Positions 62,599 through 64,000 of a DNA stretch of 64,000 nucleotides are shown piece after piece. The notes beneath the pieces are model-generated. The model searched no databases. It had not been told where the DNA came from and saw only the letters and a program-made list of their open reading frames with translations. The translations under genes were made by a program, and so were the position numbers. Source of the DNA: Actinomyces oricola (GTDB lineage: Bacteria > Actinomycetota > Actinomycetes > Actinomycetales > Actinomycetaceae); contig NZ_RYFV01000014.1 in assembly GCF_004104015.1 (NCBI RefSeq), positions 1 through 64,000 on the forward strand, in the 5' to 3' direction. Each line of letters begins with the position of its first letter. The first letter of the stretch is position 1.

Positions 62599-63800
62599 GG
62601 TTCCCCCCTCTCCAGGCGGCTCAAGGAGGCGCCAATGGCCTCGCGCCAGAGCGGGTCGGCGCGGCGCAGCGGATCGACCAGGCGCAGCAGGCGGGAGCGG
62701 GTGACGGCGCGGCCCAACTCCCCGCCCCGGGGCAGGGCCCCTCCGGCCCGCTCGTAGCCGGCCAGCATGAGGTTGCCGGCCGGTAGCGCGCACTCGGCCA
62801 GGTAGGAGCCCAGGTCGTCGGCGGCCGGGCCCAGGCAGGCCCGCTCGAAGTCGGTCAACCACAGGCGCCCGGAGGCGGAGTCCATGAGCACCTGGTCCGG
62901 TGAGGCGTCCCCGTGCGTCAAGACGGCCTGGTCGGCCCCGGTCGGGCCGCCGGGGCCATTGCCGACGACGGCCCCCTCCGCCCCGCCGGCGAGCCGTTCC
63001 AGCAGGCGCCGCAGGCGGGCGGCGAGGTCGGGGGCGAGCAGGTCCAGTAGGCCCACATGGGCGCTCACCTGGGCGTGCAGGTCACTGCGGCCAGTGGCCA
63101 GGCGGTCCCGCAGCCCCGGGGACAGCCCCCCGGTAGAGGCGTGCAGGGCCGCCAAGAGCTCGCCGGCGCCCATGTGCGCCGCCGCCCGGGCGCGCGGCCC
63201 GACCCCGGACGCCCCCGCCAGATCCATGTCCCCCACCCGGCGCCCGGCGCTTATGTGCGCATCGGCGTACCAGGCGGAGACCCCGGTCTCCTCCGGCAGG
63301 GGGATGAGGCCCCGAAGGCAGCGCCCCAGCTCGCGTGCGAGCGCCTGGGAGGCGGAGCTCACGCGCACCACCGAATGCGATTCGGCCACCACGAGGCGGC
63401 GCAGGGGGTTGTACCGCAGCACCCGCCCCGGATCCAGGGCGGAGAGCAGTCTCAGGCTCTGGGCGCGGTGCAGGTGGGCCACCAGTGCCGGGTCGGCCGC
63501 CAGGGGGCCGCTATCGACCACCAGCCCCCCGCCCAGCTCCTGCTCGCGGGTCCAGGTGCCGGCGAGCTCGGCGCGGCGCCGGGCGGTGGCCGCCTTGGAG
63601 CGGCTGACCGGCCACAGGAAGCGGCCCCAGCCGGCCGGCAGGCCGCTGTCCGTGTCCGCAAGGGCGATGATGACCGCCACGTCCGGCTTGACCCGCAAAC
63701 GGGTGGCGCGCACCGCCCGCCCCAGGAGGCCGCTCAGCCAGTCCTCGTCCAGGACCCTGTCGACCACCTCTGCCGTGCTCATGGTTGTCCGCCCGGTCAT
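62595..63800 (-). CDS. APH-fold phosphotransferase-like protein
   Basis: A 401-residue protein of the same fold class as its downstream neighbour. The catalytic loop is QAVLTHGDASPDQVLMDSAS and the metal site is GRLWLTDFERACLGPAADDL. An N-terminal half of about 200 residues is divergent (KPDVAVIIALADTDSGLPAG, RVLRYNPLRRLVVAESHSVV). ATG 63800 overlaps the ABC gene stop by 4 bases. Two APH-fold genes in series are coupled to a transporter, so the substrate may be a transported or surface sugar. Confidence 0.75.
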   Translation of the reverse strand: MTGRTTMSTAEVVDRVLDEDWLSGLLGRAVRATRLRVKPDVAVIIALADTDSGLPAGWGRFLWPVSRSKAATARRRAELAGTWTREQELGGGLVVDSGPLAADPALVAHLHRAQSLRLLSALDPGRVLRYNPLRRLVVAESHSVVRVSSASQALARELGRCLRGLIPLPEETGVSAWYADAHISAGRRVGDMDLAGASGVGPRARAAAHMGAGELLAALHASTGGLSPGLRDRLATGRSDLHAQVSAHVGLLDLLAPDLAARLRRLLERLAGGAEGAVVGNGPGGPTGADQAVLTHGDASPDQVLMDSASGRLWLTDFERACLGPAADDLGSYLAECALPAGNLMLAGYERAGGALPRGGELGRAVTRSRLLRLVDPLRRADPLWREAIGASLSRLERGEP

Positions 63801-64000
63801 GGCCGCCCCTGCAGGGATGCGGCGCCGTCGGTGCGGGCCCATTGGCGGAACACCTCAGAGGTGGCCAGGAGCCGGTCAGGGGGGCCGTCCAGGACGATCC
63901 GCCCGTCCTCGACCCACACCACGCGGCCGGCCCGCATGGCGACCTCGGCGTGGTGGGTGACCATGAGCGTGGTGCGCCCCCGCACCAGGGTGTCGATGGC
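63797..64000 (-). CDS. ABC transporter ATP-binding region, C-terminal part (cut by window edge)
   Basis: The visible 67 residues read AIDTLVRGRTTLMVTHHAEV, then AMRAGRVVWVEDGRIVLDG. This is the H-loop (THH) and D-loop region of an ABC ATPase, most like the C-terminal end of a fused exporter (MsbA/LmrA-type). The start lies beyond the window. Its stop overlaps the APH-fold gene by 4 bases, so it is the most upstream visible gene of the operon. Confidence 0.85.
   Translation of the reverse strand, partial: AIDTLVRGRTTLMVTHHAEVAMRAGRVVWVEDGRIVLDGPPDRLLATSEVFRQWARTDGAASLQGRP

Overview
The window is high-GC DNA from the chromosomal replication-origin region of an actinobacterium, most likely Actinomyces or a close relative in the Actinomycetaceae. 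The evidence is the gene order rsmG-jag-yidC-yidD-rnpA-rpmH, then dnaA-dnaN-recF-DUF721(dciA)-gyrB-gyrA-DUF3566-tRNA-Ile-DLW39-tRNA-Ala, together with frequent GTG/TTG starts and a class Ib nrdH-nrdI-nrdE set. Gene polarity flips between rpmH (minus) and dnaA (plus), which places the origin near 10.2-10.7 kb.

Layout. 1-6.1 kb is an accessory segment: the end of an ISAs1-type transposase, a diaminopimelate dehydrogenase behind twin palindromic operators, and a beta-glucoside PTS operon (bglF-bglA-bglG) with a promoter, an RNA antiterminator and an overlapping terminator all visible in the sequence. 6.3-21.8 kb is the conserved origin core. 21.8-28.1 kb has a DnaA-box-rich intergenic region, an AbiEi-like gene, a P2-type Ca2+-ATPase and a broken dcu-type C4-dicarboxylate carrier. 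28.3-32.8 kb carries a class A penicillin-binding protein and rpsF-ssb-rpsR-rplI. 32.8-34.1 kb is a gene-poor scar with a tetratricopeptide remnant, a large palindrome and a run of consecutive stem-loops. 34.1-42.5 kb holds a MATE exporter, dnaB, a PdxK/ThiD kinase, an amylosucrase-like enzyme and a GH13 glucosidase. 42.6-48.0 kb holds a DUF4956-VTC-carbohydrate-binding lipoprotein operon, a lone PTS IIC-like membrane protein and a NiaR-type repressor. 48.3-52.0 kb is nrdHIE, lacking an adjacent nrdF and followed by a lower-GC DUF3800-like gene. 52.0-55.1 kb is a second scar with a phased 9-bp repeat array, a truncated kinase, a LssY_C membrane protein and a perfect 28-bp inverted repeat. 55.1-64.0 kb has rarA, a nucleoside-kinase-like gene, a two-component system, and an operon of ABC transporter, two APH-fold proteins and UDP-glucose dehydrogenase running off the end.

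How the parts fit. DnaA-box clusters occur not only at dnaA but also in a 200-bp block at 22.2 kb, in front of dnaB and in front of nrdHIE, where they adjoin a pair of NrdR boxes. This suggests that helicase and dNTP supply are tied to DnaA. Sugar use is represented by the bgl operon and the amylosucrase/glucosidase pair. The least understood parts are the hairpin array at 33.26-33.50 kb, the GTTATCTCA array at 52.9 kb, the DUF4956-VTC-lipoprotein operon and the ABC-APH-APH-ugd operon.
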